DNA from: Chryseobacterium endalhagicum
GTDB lineage: Bacteria > Bacteroidota > Bacteroidia > Flavobacteriales > Weeksellaceae
DNA length: 64,000 nt
Assembly: GCF_016745235.1 (NCBI RefSeq)
Contig: NZ_JAELVM010000001.1
Coordinates: 509,856-573,855, forward strand
Direction of reading: 5' to 3'
Both the position numbers and the translations under genes were made by a program. Below are positions 26,244 through 35,974 of the stretch, one piece after another; position 1 is the stretch's first letter; every line of letters begins with the position of its first letter. A model generated the notes under the pieces. It was given only the letters and a program-made list of their open reading frames with translations, had not been told where the DNA came from and searched no databases.

Positions 26244-27302
26244 TTATAAAAATTCGTAAGTATTATTGGTGTTTATTTTCTCTTCTCTTACATTGAGTAC
26301 AGTGCCGTTGGAATCCGTAATCATAATAATGATTTTAAGTTTATCCGCATTGTAACCTGCCGGAACCGTATACTGAAAAGCCCTTATGTATTCACTGGAC
26401 GTAGCCGTCTGCGTATTGGGAATGTTTTCTCCGGTAACGGAAGAGGTCAGTTTACTTCGTAAAACGTTGTGATGGACGTAATTGTAAATGTAACTGCTGC
26501 CTCCATAAAGTGAACTGATATAATTTTTCTGATGATGCACCAGCCCGTCCTCTACCAGAAATGCTGCAATTTTAAGATGGGTAAAATCCTCAGTAAACAA
26601 AACCGAAGCCTCGGTAGTAAAAGTATTCCCGGAACCTGAGGTTTTCATTTTAATTCCGATTTTACTGAAAGCGCTCAATTGTCCCAAGGGTAAAGACATA
26701 TCTGTATAATTGGAATCATAAGGCCATACTGTATTTCTGTTGATAAACATAGCCGGCCATTCGGTAACGTTTTTTAAAGTTTCCATTTCCGTGCCCGTAT
26801 CATTGGACCAGGGATCAGTGGTGCCTGCAGGTCCATGGATTCCTATAAAAACAAAATCTTCGGTCTGGTGGGCAAGATTGTCATGTCTTGCCAGCGCTAT
26901 GGTACAGTAGCCGCACCACGTCCCTGTAAAATCTTCGTACAGGATTCTGTGTTTAAAACTTATTCCGCTGCTTACAACAGCTTTTACAGAGATGGGGTTG
27001 ATGGGTAAATCCCTATATTCAGCTCTTACGGTGTAGCTGCCTTTCTCAGTAGGAGTAAAGGTGTTTCCCGAAATCATTTGATTGTTGATATAAATCAGAC
27101 TTTGTGAGGTCACATCATTCGTAAGATTATCTTTCACCTTAAAAACAAATGTTTTCCCTACTAACTTTTCATTTCCGCCGTCAGCAGTTACCGTCAGATA
27201 GGTCACTTCAGCGTTACCCTCATCACTTGCTGAGCCCTGGCACGCCGACAGAACGAAAAAAACAAGTATGCCATGGATAAGAAATATTAAGCTTTTTTTC
27301 AT
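26244..27302 (-). CDS. Omp28-like lipoprotein with WCGYC redox motif
   Basis: A 352-residue predicted lipoprotein. Starting at 27302 gives MKKSLIFLIHGILVFFVLSAC with lipobox Cys21, followed by QGSASDEG. An Ig-like domain (about 35-112) precedes the Omp28-type thioredoxin-like domain beginning KHRILYEDFTGTWCGYC (CxxC 130-133). Unlike its two neighbours it lacks a T9SS sorting domain and is held by its lipid anchor. Omp28-like proteins were first described as outer-membrane antigens in Porphyromonas; their function is unclear. It heads the minus-strand Omp28 cluster and is divergent from tlpA. Confidence 0.85.
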   Translation of the reverse strand: MKKSLIFLIHGILVFFVLSACQGSASDEGNAEVTYLTVTADGGNEKLVGKTFVFKVKDNLTNDVTSQSLIYINNQMISGNTFTPTEKGSYTVRAEYRDLPINPISVKAVVSSGISFKHRILYEDFTGTWCGYCTIALARHDNLAHQTEDFVFIGIHGPAGTTDPWSNDTGTEMETLKNVTEWPAMFINRNTVWPYDSNYTDMSLPLGQLSAFSKIGIKMKTSGSGNTFTTEASVLFTEDFTHLKIAAFLVEDGLVHHQKNYISSLYGGSSYIYNYVHHNVLRSKLTSSVTGENIPNTQTATSSEYIRAFQYTVPAGYNADKLKIIIMITDSNGTVLNVREEKINTNNTYEFL

Positions 27303-27437
27303 ATTGTTTTCAAAATATTCAGTTAAAAATCGGTTCTCTAAAATGTTATCAAATTCATTGGGCAAATCAATTGATATTTTACTTAATTATTTTATTGAAT
27401 TTATAATAAAATTATACTTTCTTTGTGTTTATTATTG

Positions 27438-27445
27438 CAAATATA
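27438..27445 (-). promoter_or_regulatory. -7 box for the Omp28-like cluster
   Basis: TATATTTG on the minus strand, an exact TAnnTTTG match, about 135 bp upstream of the lipoprotein start. This predicts a leader of roughly 130 nt. Confidence 0.4.
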
Positions 27446-27480
27446 TAATAATAATTAACATATCATTAGTTTTTAATCTG

Positions 27481-27488
27481 TATGTTTG
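27481..27488 (+). promoter_or_regulatory. -7 box for the tlpA-DUF6029 pair
   Basis: TATGTTTG matches TAnnTTTG, 16 bp before the tlpA-like ATG. It is divergent from the box at 27438-27445, so the two transcription units share one control region. Confidence 0.5.
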
Positions 27489-27503
27489 TAAAAAAAATAT
27501 TAC

Positions 27504-27986
27504 ATGATGAGAAAAATACTATCCCTGGTTCTGGTTTTGTTCCTCCATTTTTTCTATGCTCAGAAAGTACCCAATGTATCCGTCATTAATCTCAATAATG
27601 AAAAGGTAAATGTTTCAGAAATAGATTCCTCAAGTCCTGTTGTGCTTACATTTTGGGCGACATGGTGTCTGCCGTGTATGGAAGAGCTTAATACCATCAA
27701 TGAAAAATACGAAGACTGGCAGAAGGAGGCCCGGTTTACAATATATGCAGTGTCTACAGATGATGCCCGCACAGCATCAAAAGTGAAAACAGTGGTTAAA
27801 AGCAAAGGATGGCCCTATACCATACTCCTGGATTCCAATCAGACTCTGAAAAGAGCACTCAATGTGAACAGTATTCCTTATTTAGTTCTTCTCCATAAAG
27901 GAAAAATAGTGTATTCTCATGTAGGATATTCCTCTGGTGACGAGGACGAGCTGATCGCGAAAATTAAAGACTGTTATAAAAATTAA
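27504..27986 (+). CDS. TlpA-family exported thioredoxin-like protein
   Basis: A 160-residue periplasmic thiol-disulfide protein. The signal is MMRKILSLVLVLFLHFFYAQ. The TlpA/ResA-type active site WATWCLPC is at residues 51-58, and the cis-Pro segment VNSIPYLVLLHKG is present. TlpA-like proteins keep periplasmic Cys residues reduced, for example during cytochrome c maturation. It is 10 bp upstream of the DUF6029-like barrel gene and divergent from three Omp28-like genes, which also carry CxxC thioredoxin-type motifs. This suggests it reduces or recycles those proteins (inference). Confidence 0.93.
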   Translation: MMRKILSLVLVLFLHFFYAQKVPNVSVINLNNEKVNVSEIDSSSPVVLTFWATWCLPCMEELNTINEKYEDWQKEARFTIYAVSTDDARTASKVKTVVKSKGWPYTILLDSNQTLKRALNVNSIPYLVLLHKGKIVYSHVGYSSGDEDELIAKIKDCYKN

Positions 27987-27996
27987 TCTTTTGGAA

Positions 27997-29649
27997 ATGG
28001 TGAATAAATTAATGATCAGTACGATGTTCCTTTTCAGTACTCAATTTTTTTGTCAGCTAACTGTAAATTTAGAATCTAACTCCCAATACTATATAGATGA
28101 TGATAAGATAAAATTGTCCGAAGCAGAAGCATCGCACAGGTTCAGATCCAATAATTATCTGAATATGAATTATAAACTAAAAAATTTCACATTCGGAGCC
28201 CAGCTGGAATCTTATGAACCTAAGGCTTTACTGAATTATTCTCCGGCTTTTAAAGAAACCAATCTGGCAACATATTCCATCAATTATAATAACGAGAAGG
28301 CTGGAATTGATGTTACTTTAGGCCACTTTTACGAACAGTTCGGAAGTGGTTTGGCATTACGTCTCTGGGAAGATAAACAGCTTGGAATCGCCAATTCCCT
28401 GCTTGGCGGAAAAATAAAATATACTGATCCTGATCAGATTATAACACTTAAGGCGCTGGCCGGGAAGCAAAGGTCAGGATTTACACTTACCGATGGATTT
28501 ATTGGCGGCCTGGATGCTGAACTTAAGCTTGATTCTCTGATGAAAATCAAAAATCTCCGGTCTGCTATTGGGTTAAGCTATGTAAACAAATATGAGAATA
28601 ACAGGGAAAATGCTCTGTCTCCAAAAAATGTTGAGGTGTACGCCTCACGTCTTAAAATGGAGTATTCCAAATTTGCCATGGAATTTGAATACCTGTACAA
28701 AACTAAAGACAACATAAAACAGGTTACCGTTTTGGATCCGAATAATACCTTTTCGGGAAATGCCTACTACCTCAATCTTTCATATGCTGCGGACCGGTTT
28801 GGAATTATCGCCAATCTCCGGAGGCTGGAAAATTTCAATCTATATTCCCAGCGCGACCAGATTGGGAATATTTACCATAATGCGGTTCTGGATTATTTAC
28901 CGGCCCTTACAAAACAGTATGATTACAGTCTTGCCAATATCTATGTGTATCAGGCACAGCCAAGGCTTTCTTTTCTGCCTCAGAAAAAATCAGGGGAGAT
29001 AGGTTCCCAGTTCGATATTTTTTATAAAATCAGGAAAAGAACATTTCTCGGAGGCAAATACGGTGTGGACCTGTCACTGAATATTTCCAACTGGTATGGG
29101 CTCAAAGGAACCTATCGTAATTATATCAATGATAATAATAATTACAAAACAGATTTTTTGAAGCTCGGAGAGAAGTATTATGCCGATCAGAGCATAGATA
29201 TAAGAACTAAGCTTAAGGACAGCTGGAAGATTGCTTTTGTTTTCATCAACCAGTATTACAACACCTACAGAACAGAAGAAACCGTAGGTGAGGTGAAAGC
29301 AAAAACAGTAGTTCTGGATAATATCTATAAATTTTCAAAAAGCTCTGTGAAACTGGAACTCCAGCATCAGTGGGCAGACAGTTACCACGGAAATTGGGCG
29401 GCCTGTCTGGCTGAATATAATTTTAAAAAGAACTGGTCCGTTTTCATCAATGACCTTTATAACTATGGTAATCCGGATAAAGAAAAACAATTGCATTATT
29501 ACACCGGCGGTCTGGTATTCAGAAAAAACAGTTTCAGGGTTCAGGCTTCATACGGAAGACAGCGCGGAGGATTGCTGTGTGTGGGTGGTGTCTGTAGATT
29601 TGTACCGGAAAGTGCCGGTTTATCCCTTGGGGTAAGTGCAAGTTATTAA
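27997..29649 (+). CDS. DUF6029-like outer membrane beta-barrel protein
   Basis: A 550-residue predicted barrel. The ATG at 27997 gives signal MVNKLMISTMFLFSTQFFCQ; a TTG two codons earlier is less likely. The mature part begins LTVNLESNSQYYIDD and contains repeated amphipathic, aromatic-rich strands and FYEQFGSGLALRLWED. It ends GGLLCVGGVCRFVPESAGLSLGVSASY, with a CVGGVC pair near the C-terminus that could form a disulfide. I assign DUF6029 from memory of its start, length and ending. It is co-transcribed with the TlpA-like gene and could be the outer-membrane partner of the redox proteins here (inference). Confidence 0.8.
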   Translation: MVNKLMISTMFLFSTQFFCQLTVNLESNSQYYIDDDKIKLSEAEASHRFRSNNYLNMNYKLKNFTFGAQLESYEPKALLNYSPAFKETNLATYSINYNNEKAGIDVTLGHFYEQFGSGLALRLWEDKQLGIANSLLGGKIKYTDPDQIITLKALAGKQRSGFTLTDGFIGGLDAELKLDSLMKIKNLRSAIGLSYVNKYENNRENALSPKNVEVYASRLKMEYSKFAMEFEYLYKTKDNIKQVTVLDPNNTFSGNAYYLNLSYAADRFGIIANLRRLENFNLYSQRDQIGNIYHNAVLDYLPALTKQYDYSLANIYVYQAQPRLSFLPQKKSGEIGSQFDIFYKIRKRTFLGGKYGVDLSLNISNWYGLKGTYRNYINDNNNYKTDFLKLGEKYYADQSIDIRTKLKDSWKIAFVFINQYYNTYRTEETVGEVKAKTVVLDNIYKFSKSSVKLELQHQWADSYHGNWAACLAEYNFKKNWSVFINDLYNYGNPDKEKQLHYYTGGLVFRKNSFRVQASYGRQRGGLLCVGGVCRFVPESAGLSLGVSASY

Positions 29650-29759
29650 ACATTTGTTTAGAAGTTAGGATTGAATAAGAAATATAAAAATTGTATTCTG
29701 TCCCATTGAATGTATTGTAAATTTTATTAATTTGGAAGATCATAAAAACTTAACCGAAT

Positions 29760-30215
29760 ATGCAAATTCCAGCCGACTCTGTAGCCGATTATATCTCAAA
29801 AATTCCTGAAGAAAGACAGGAAGTATTCAAAAAACTATTTGATACGATCAATGACAATCTTCCGAAAGGTTTTCAGGAGGCGGTCAGTTATGGAATGGTA
29901 GGGTGGGATGTTCCCCTGGAAACCTATCCTGCAGGCTACCACTGTACGCCGGGATTGCCATTGCCTTTTATGGGGCTTGCTTCCCAAAAGAATTTTATAG
30001 CACTTTATCATATGGGCATCTATGCAGATCCCAAATTACTGGAGTGGTTTGTTGCTGAATATCCGAAGCACTCAAAACGGAAGCTGGATATGGGAAAATC
30101 CTGTGTCCGTTTCAAAAAAATGGATGATATTCCTTTTGAACTCATCGCTGAGGTCAGCCAAAAAATGACAGTACAAGATTGGATCAGTATTTATGAAAGC
30201 CAGCTTAAAAAGTAA
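29760..30215 (+). CDS. DUF1801 family protein
   Basis: A 151-residue cytosolic protein with the YdhG-like DUF1801 pattern: YISKIPEERQEVFKKLFDTI, EAVSYGMVGWDVP, NFIALYHMGIY and LDMGKSCVRFKKMDDIPFELI. Members form small alpha/beta frataxin-like folds; biochemical roles are mostly unproven. It is monocistronic and ends in a gap that holds an inverted copy of repeat family B. Confidence 0.88.
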   Translation: MQIPADSVADYISKIPEERQEVFKKLFDTINDNLPKGFQEAVSYGMVGWDVPLETYPAGYHCTPGLPLPFMGLASQKNFIALYHMGIYADPKLLEWFVAEYPKHSKRKLDMGKSCVRFKKMDDIPFELIAEVSQKMTVQDWISIYESQLKK

Positions 30216-30244
30216 AGGAGTCCATTTCAAAAAAGAAACAGACC

Positions 30245-30385
30245 CTTCACTTATTTCATGACGACTATCATTCTTGAAGACAAATATTTCTGGGGGCTGA
30301 GGCTCTCGAAGCCCCCATTCCTGTTAAATTTTTTCAACATAAATATTCACAATCATCTGTGTAAATCTGCGAAATCCGAGGTTAA
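30245..30385 (-). repeat. Dispersed repeat family B, inverted copy with GC-rich hairpin
   Basis: The hairpin at 30292-30316 has arms GGGGGCT and AGCCCCC and is the exact reverse complement of 5973-5997. Flanks also match in inverted order: GACAAATATTT on the left and CACAATCATCTGTGTAAATC on the right. It lies between the convergent DUF1801 and TolC-type genes and may serve as a terminator for both. Confidence 0.82.
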
Positions 30386-30407
30386 AAAAAATACGTAATC
30401 ATTAACC

Positions 30408-31667
30408 TCAGAAATCAATATCCCAAATCCCAGTTTTCCTTTCCAGTTCCACAAGCGCAACCGCGTTCTCAGCTAACGTTTCAATATAACGCAGCCTGAT
30501 ATCATTATACGTTCTCTGCGCATTCAGAACTTCCAGAATAGAACTTTCACCTCGCTGATAGCTGTAGCTGATACCTTCCAGAACATTTTTCGCCTCTGAA
30601 AGCATTCCATTATCAAACTGTTTCAGCTGCTTCTGTGTTGCAAGATACTGCTGATAAGTCTGCATAACCTCTGTTCGGACACTGTTTTCAATCTGTTTGT
30701 ATTCTGTTTCCGCCTGCATGCGTCCCATTTCCGCTATTTTCAGATCCGCATTTCTACGGTTCGAAAACTTCAAAGGAATACTCGTTCCCAGTTTTACAGC
30801 ATTCACAGCAGGTGAAGGAGCAATTTCATTCGTTGCCCATGTATGATGCTCTGCACCTAAGCTTAATCCTAAATCGATGACACGGTTCGCTTTTTCAAGC
30901 TTAACTAAACTTGCGGCCGTATTTATATTTTGTTTTGAGGCGAGTAGGTCTGTTCTGTTACTGACAGCTTCAGTAACCAGATCATCAGGATTGAAATCTC
31001 TGTTAAAAGCTTTGAAATCTCCGTTGATACTTTTTTCTTCCAAATCTTTTCCTAAGAATATGGAAAGTGCAGAGAAAGCTTGTCTGCTGCTGCTTTCTGC
31101 CATATAGAGATCATTAAGTAAAGAAGAAGCTTCCAGTCTGCTTTGTTTGGATGTGACTTGAGAAATAGCTCCCAGTTTGTACCGGATACTGTCGGATTGG
31201 GCAAGCTGCTGCATACTGAGATAAGAATCTTTCTGAACGTCCACCAAAGCTTTTGTTTTTAAAGCTTCAATATATCCGAGAGAAGCATCGGCTACGAGGT
31301 TTCTCAAAAAGTCCTGAAGCAGAAGTTTGGTGTATTCAGCCTGATTTTTTGCCGTTTCTATCCTGGCTTTTCTTTTTCTGCCAAGTTCAAGCGTCCAGCT
31401 CAATGAAGTTCCGATGGTGTAGCCCATCTTTTTTGAAACTCCGTTATCCGAGGTTTCCATTTCAAGCTGAGGATCAGGGAAAATGCTTGCCGTCAGGATG
31501 GAAGCTTCGGCCATGCTCACGTTGTATTTCTGGGCAGCATAGCTTAAATTTTTTTCCCTGACTTCATTTAGATAAGTGGAGAAATTTAAAGTTTCCTTTT
31601 CCTGGGCTTTCAGTGCAATTGGAAATAACAGGCCTAATGATATAATTAATGTGATTTTAGCTTTCAT
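30408..31667 (-). CDS. TolC/CusC-family outer membrane efflux protein
   Basis: A 419-residue outer-membrane channel subunit of an RND system. Signal MKAKITLIISLGLLFPIALKAQ is followed by two homologous helical repeats: an N-terminal NLSYAAQKYNVSMAEASIL segment and a C-terminal segment with VRTEVMQTYQQYLATQKQL and SYQRGESSILEVLNAQRTYNDIRLRYIE. It overlaps the 3' end of the CzcA-type pump gene by 11 bp, so it is translated from the same message. Together with the adaptor it forms a tripartite heavy-metal exporter. Confidence 0.92.
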   Translation of the reverse strand: MKAKITLIISLGLLFPIALKAQEKETLNFSTYLNEVREKNLSYAAQKYNVSMAEASILTASIFPDPQLEMETSDNGVSKKMGYTIGTSLSWTLELGRKRKARIETAKNQAEYTKLLLQDFLRNLVADASLGYIEALKTKALVDVQKDSYLSMQQLAQSDSIRYKLGAISQVTSKQSRLEASSLLNDLYMAESSSRQAFSALSIFLGKDLEEKSINGDFKAFNRDFNPDDLVTEAVSNRTDLLASKQNINTAASLVKLEKANRVIDLGLSLGAEHHTWATNEIAPSPAVNAVKLGTSIPLKFSNRRNADLKIAEMGRMQAETEYKQIENSVRTEVMQTYQQYLATQKQLKQFDNGMLSEAKNVLEGISYSYQRGESSILEVLNAQRTYNDIRLRYIETLAENAVALVELERKTGIWDIDF

Positions 31668-34600
31668 CTGATGTTAATTTAGGTTGGTCAAAACGATATT
31701 CTGCGAGATAATAGATCGCCGGCAGGATAAATAAAGTAAGGAGTGTTGAGAACATAAGACCGTATACGATCACTGTAGCTAAAGGTCTCTGCACATCGGA
31801 GCCAATTCCTGTAGCTAATGAAGCCGGGAATAATCCTATGACAGCCACCGAAGCAGTCATCAGTACAGGTCTGAAACGGTCTTCCGCTCCTTTGATCACG
31901 GATGTTTTTAAATTCAGTCCCTGTTTTCTGAGCGTATTGATATGCGAGACCATAATCACTCCATTCTGTACCGCCACACCAAACAATGCAATAAAACCTA
32001 CTGCTGAAGAAACATTCAAAGTCATCCCGCGTACATTCAGCGCAAGCATACCTCCGAATAATGCCAGTGGAATAATACTCATCAGAACAAGTGCCTGTCT
32101 GAAACTTCCGAATGCTCCGTAAAGCAGTAAGAACATCACAGCCAAAGCCAGCGGAACGATGAAGGCCAGACGGGAGTAGGCTCTGTTTTTATTTTCAAAC
32201 TGTCCGCCCCATTTGATCTGGTATTTCTGATGATCATAGCGGATATCTTTTTCAATGGTATCCTGTGCCTCCTTCAAAAAAGAAGATAAATCACGGTCCC
32301 TTAAATTCAGCTTAACCGTAAGATGTCTCTTATTCATTTCTCTGGTAATCGTACTTTCTCCTGTGCTTAATTTAATTTCAGCCACTTGTGAAAGCGGGAT
32401 TTTGGCTCCTGAAGCCGAAGTCAGCATAAGATTTCCAACCTTATCCGGAGTATTCCGGCTGTCTTCTGCATACCGGCACGAAATATCATAGACTTTATTG
32501 CCGATAAAGATTTGTGAAATCGCTTTTCCACCCAGAGCGGTTTCGATGAGGTCGGCTACATCGGAGACATTCAGTCCGTACTGTGCAATTTTATCCCGGT
32601 CTGCAATGATTTGGAGCTGAGGAAGGGGTGGTTCCTGATCGATAGCGAGATCGGCAGAACCCGGAATCTTTTTTAAAGTGGCAAGGATCTGTTCGGCAAT
32701 TTTTCTGGTTCCGCCAAAATCATCACCGTATACTTTTACCACCAGTTCACTGTGGGCTCCGGAAATTTTATCCATCACTCCATCAATCATGGGTTGGGAA
32801 AATCCGACGGAAAATCCCGGCATATTTTTATAATCATCCGCCAGTTCTTTGATCAGATCGGCTTTCGTTTTTCCTGATGCCCATTCTTTGTAAGGCTTTA
32901 TTCCGACAGAAACTTCAAAATGGGAAGCGGTCCACGGGTCTGTTCCGTCATCATTTCTTCCAGCCTGTACCATCACATAAGTCACTTCGGAATGTTTCAT
33001 GGTCTGGGTACGTAAAGAATCACTCATTTCCTTCGCTTTGTCTAATGAAATTCCGGGTGGAAGCTGTACCTGAAGCCAGATAGATCCTTCATCCAGTTCC
33101 GGCAGGAAATCTTTACCCACCATAAAAGAAAGGAGACCTGCGGAAAACAATATGACACCTGCGGGAATCAGCATTTTTTTAGGAGCTTTGATGATTCTTT
33201 CGATTCTTTTACCATACAGACTGCTTATTTTTTCAAGCCATCGGTTATGAAAAATTTTCTGTGGTTTTTTATAGATGACGTAAGCCAGTCCGGGAATTAA
33301 GATCAGTGCTGCGGCCAATGCTCCCAACAATGCGTACCCGATGGTAAAAGCCATAGGAGTGAAGAGTTTTTTCTCGACGCGTTCAAAAGCAAACAGCGGA
33401 AGATAAGCGGTGATGATAATGACAGTCGAAAAGAAAATAGGTTTTGCAATTTCTGTCGCTCTCTGAATGATGGTTTTTTCTTGCAGTTCCTGTTCGGGAT
33501 GATCTTCTCTCTTTTTTAAAATCACTTCCAGCATCACAATGGATCCGTCTACAATAATTCCAAAATCTATCGCACCTAATGACAAAAGATTAGCCGGAAT
33601 ATGAGTAAAATACATCAGAATAAATGCAATCAGTAACGACAGCGGAATCGTAATAGCTACAAGTAATGCGCCTCTCCAGCTTCCCAGAAATACAATCAGG
33701 ATAATAATGACCAGAACAATTCCCTCCGTTAAAGTATGGGTAACTGTAGTCAAAGTTGTATTCACGAGATCGGTACGGTCCAGATAAGCATGAATTTTTA
33801 CGCCTGCCGGAAGAGTATGGGTGTTCAGTTCCTCAATAGCGTGATGAACATCTTTTAAAACAACGGAAGGATTCTGCCCTTTTAACAGCAATACAATTCC
33901 TCCCGTACTTTCGTTATAATTACGGTTTCTGTCTGTATACCCTAGAATTCCTTTTCGTTCAAGATTGCCATATTTCAAAGTTCCTACATCATTCAGGAAT
34001 ACAGGAACTCCTTTTTCTGTTTTAATGACAATTTTCCCCAAGTCATTTAAATCTTTGATGAGCCCGATTCCTCGTACCACATAAGCAAGGTCACCTCTCG
34101 GGAGCATACTTCCTCCAGCGTTGCTGTTGTTTTTCGTGATGGTTTCTGTGACTTCAGATAGAGACAATCCATACTGATCCAGTTTTTGAGGATTCAATTC
34201 GATCTGAAACTGGGTGGTGATTCCGCCAAAATTTGTCACATCCGCAATACCTGTCACCTGTTTGATTCTTGGGATAATGACAAAATTCTGCAGATCGGTA
34301 AGTTCTCTCAGACTTTGCCCGTTACCTTCAATGATGTAGCGGTAGATTTCGCCCACAGGAGAGGTCAATGGATCTAAGCCTGGCTGTGCGTTATAGGGAA
34401 GTTCTGCTTCTGATAATCTTTCCTGAATACGCTGTCTTGCCCAGTAATCATCTACACCATCATCAAAAACCATCGTGATGATAGACAGTCCGAAGGTGCT
34501 TTTGCTTCTCATAATGTGCATTCCCGGAAGACCGTTCAGAGATCTTTCCAGAGGAATGGTGATCTGTTGTTCAATTTCTTCAGCAGCGAGTCCGGGAACC

Positions 34601-34752
34601 TGGGTCACCACCTGTGATGTCGTGTCTGCAATATCCGGATAGGCTTCCACGGAGAGTTTAGTCCATGAATAATATCCGAAAATTCCTAATAGTAAGAAGA
34701 GGGCAAGCATCAGCCATCTCTTCTGTATGGAGAGTGTGAGTAATTTTTTCAT
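31657..34752 (-). CDS. CzcA/CusA-family heavy-metal RND efflux pump
   Basis: A 1031-residue inner-membrane proton-driven antiporter with 12 membrane helices. N-terminal KLSVEAYPDIADTTSQVVTQVPGLAAEEIEQQITIPLE is characteristic of heavy-metal RND pumps. The TM4 motif reads DFGIIVDGSIVMLE; the DFG-x3-DG-x4-E arrangement resembles the CzcA (Zn/Co/Cd) group rather than CusA (Cu/Ag), so divalent cations are the likelier substrate, though this is inference. Its adaptor gene is 62 bp upstream and the outer-membrane channel overlaps downstream. An MgtC-like gene and a two-component system precede the set on the same strand. Confidence 0.93.
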   Translation of the reverse strand: MKKLLTLSIQKRWLMLALFLLLGIFGYYSWTKLSVEAYPDIADTTSQVVTQVPGLAAEEIEQQITIPLERSLNGLPGMHIMRSKSTFGLSIITMVFDDGVDDYWARQRIQERLSEAELPYNAQPGLDPLTSPVGEIYRYIIEGNGQSLRELTDLQNFVIIPRIKQVTGIADVTNFGGITTQFQIELNPQKLDQYGLSLSEVTETITKNNSNAGGSMLPRGDLAYVVRGIGLIKDLNDLGKIVIKTEKGVPVFLNDVGTLKYGNLERKGILGYTDRNRNYNESTGGIVLLLKGQNPSVVLKDVHHAIEELNTHTLPAGVKIHAYLDRTDLVNTTLTTVTHTLTEGIVLVIIILIVFLGSWRGALLVAITIPLSLLIAFILMYFTHIPANLLSLGAIDFGIIVDGSIVMLEVILKKREDHPEQELQEKTIIQRATEIAKPIFFSTVIIITAYLPLFAFERVEKKLFTPMAFTIGYALLGALAAALILIPGLAYVIYKKPQKIFHNRWLEKISSLYGKRIERIIKAPKKMLIPAGVILFSAGLLSFMVGKDFLPELDEGSIWLQVQLPPGISLDKAKEMSDSLRTQTMKHSEVTYVMVQAGRNDDGTDPWTASHFEVSVGIKPYKEWASGKTKADLIKELADDYKNMPGFSVGFSQPMIDGVMDKISGAHSELVVKVYGDDFGGTRKIAEQILATLKKIPGSADLAIDQEPPLPQLQIIADRDKIAQYGLNVSDVADLIETALGGKAISQIFIGNKVYDISCRYAEDSRNTPDKVGNLMLTSASGAKIPLSQVAEIKLSTGESTITREMNKRHLTVKLNLRDRDLSSFLKEAQDTIEKDIRYDHQKYQIKWGGQFENKNRAYSRLAFIVPLALAVMFLLLYGAFGSFRQALVLMSIIPLALFGGMLALNVRGMTLNVSSAVGFIALFGVAVQNGVIMVSHINTLRKQGLNLKTSVIKGAEDRFRPVLMTASVAVIGLFPASLATGIGSDVQRPLATVIVYGLMFSTLLTLFILPAIYYLAEYRFDQPKLTSDES

Positions 34753-34814
34753 AAGAGTAATTGAATGTCAGGAAGCCGTTTGCTATGCGAGAGTTTTCTG
34801 ACTTTTAAAGGTTA

Positions 34815-35909
34815 TTATTGGGTATCCAGCATATAAATTCCGCCCTGAGTCATGATGATATCTCCCGGTTTAAGTCCTGAATTGATTCTTACTGTTTTTT
34901 CAGAAGTATTACCGGGAACAACGATACGTTTTATAAATTCCTGCTTGCCGGATTGTATCCAGACATACTGACGGTCTCCCTGCTGCATCAGAGCACCGGA
35001 AGGAATCACCACTGCTTTTTCTGTTCCGGCAGAATACGTAACGGCTGCGTACATTCCGGGTTTTAATTTTCTTTGCGGATTGTCACATTGAATCAGGACT
35101 TTAATACTTCGGGTATCTTCATCTACCAGTTCACTGATATGATACACTTTTCCGGTGATCTCCATATCCGGATAGGTATTGACTTTCACCGATACAGGAT
35201 CTCCCGGACTGATAAAACGGATGTCTTTCTCTTTCACAGCACCGCTAATCCATACTTTTGAAAGTTCAGCGATAATCACCACCGGTTCCGAGTCTTCTTT
35301 TAAATACTGTCCGGTGACGATTTTGTTGGAAATAATTTCTCCGCTGATCGGAGCTTTTATAATGTAGGTTCCTCCCGAACTCTTGCTGTTATAGGCATTC
35401 AATGTTGATGAAGCATTGGATAGGGATGTCTTTTTGTTTTTATACTCGGTTTCTGCCTCTTCCAGTTCTTTTTGAATGCCCACGCCATGTTTCACAAGAT
35501 CCTGCTGACGTTTGTAATTTTTTTCCGCCAGTCTCACATCATTCAACGCATCGGAATAATCTTTCTGAACCGAAGAATATCCGGGAGCAAGGATTTCAAA
35601 AACCGGACTTCCTGCATTGACGTGCTGTCCAATACTGACAAAGGATCTGATGACCCTTCCCGAAAACGGACTCGCTATTTCCGCATAATTATTAGGAATG
35701 GTTTCTATGGTTCCGGCTGAGGTAATGCTGTTGCCGGACTCTTGCTCAGTCACCGTTTCTGTAGTAATTTTTTTTAAGACAGGATCATTGTTCATGATGG
35801 TAACACGGTTTCCCTGAATGTGGAAGGTTTCTTTTGGTTGAGGTTCTTCTTTTTTACCACTGCAGGAAATGATAAGAGCAAGAACAGGAGAGAAGATCAG
35901 TATTTTCAT
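34815..35909 (-). CDS. RND efflux periplasmic adaptor (CzcB/CusB-like) lipoprotein
   Basis: A 364-residue membrane-fusion protein; the start at 35909 gives signal MKILIFSPVLALIISC with lipobox Cys16. Domains: barrel-sandwich hybrid halves (NNYAEIASPFSGRVIRSFVSIGQHVNAGSPVFEI and YIIKAPISGEIISNKIVTGQYLKE) separated by a coiled-coil hairpin (about 115-165, SVQKDYSDALNDVRLAEKNYKRQQD...EELEEAETEYKNKK). A beta-barrel domain follows (VWISGAVKEKDIRFI) with a membrane-proximal end. No His- or Met-rich metal-binding tail is seen. It bridges the pump and the TolC-type channel. Confidence 0.92.
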   Translation of the reverse strand: MKILIFSPVLALIISCSGKKEEPQPKETFHIQGNRVTIMNNDPVLKKITTETVTEQESGNSITSAGTIETIPNNYAEIASPFSGRVIRSFVSIGQHVNAGSPVFEILAPGYSSVQKDYSDALNDVRLAEKNYKRQQDLVKHGVGIQKELEEAETEYKNKKTSLSNASSTLNAYNSKSSGGTYIIKAPISGEIISNKIVTGQYLKEDSEPVVIIAELSKVWISGAVKEKDIRFISPGDPVSVKVNTYPDMEITGKVYHISELVDEDTRSIKVLIQCDNPQRKLKPGMYAAVTYSAGTEKAVVIPSGALMQQGDRQYVWIQSGKQEFIKRIVVPGNTSEKTVRINSGLKPGDIIMTQGGIYMLDTQ

Positions 35910-35974
35910 AAAGCATATATTTAGAGGTCGTTGTTCTTTGTTTAGATGGATCATTTTACATTGATTTTTTAGGT

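Noticed and set aside
31657..34752. Calling the pump CusA (copper/silver)
   Set aside because: The TM4 motif DFGIIVDG fits the CzcA-type group better, so only a CzcA/CusA-family name is given.
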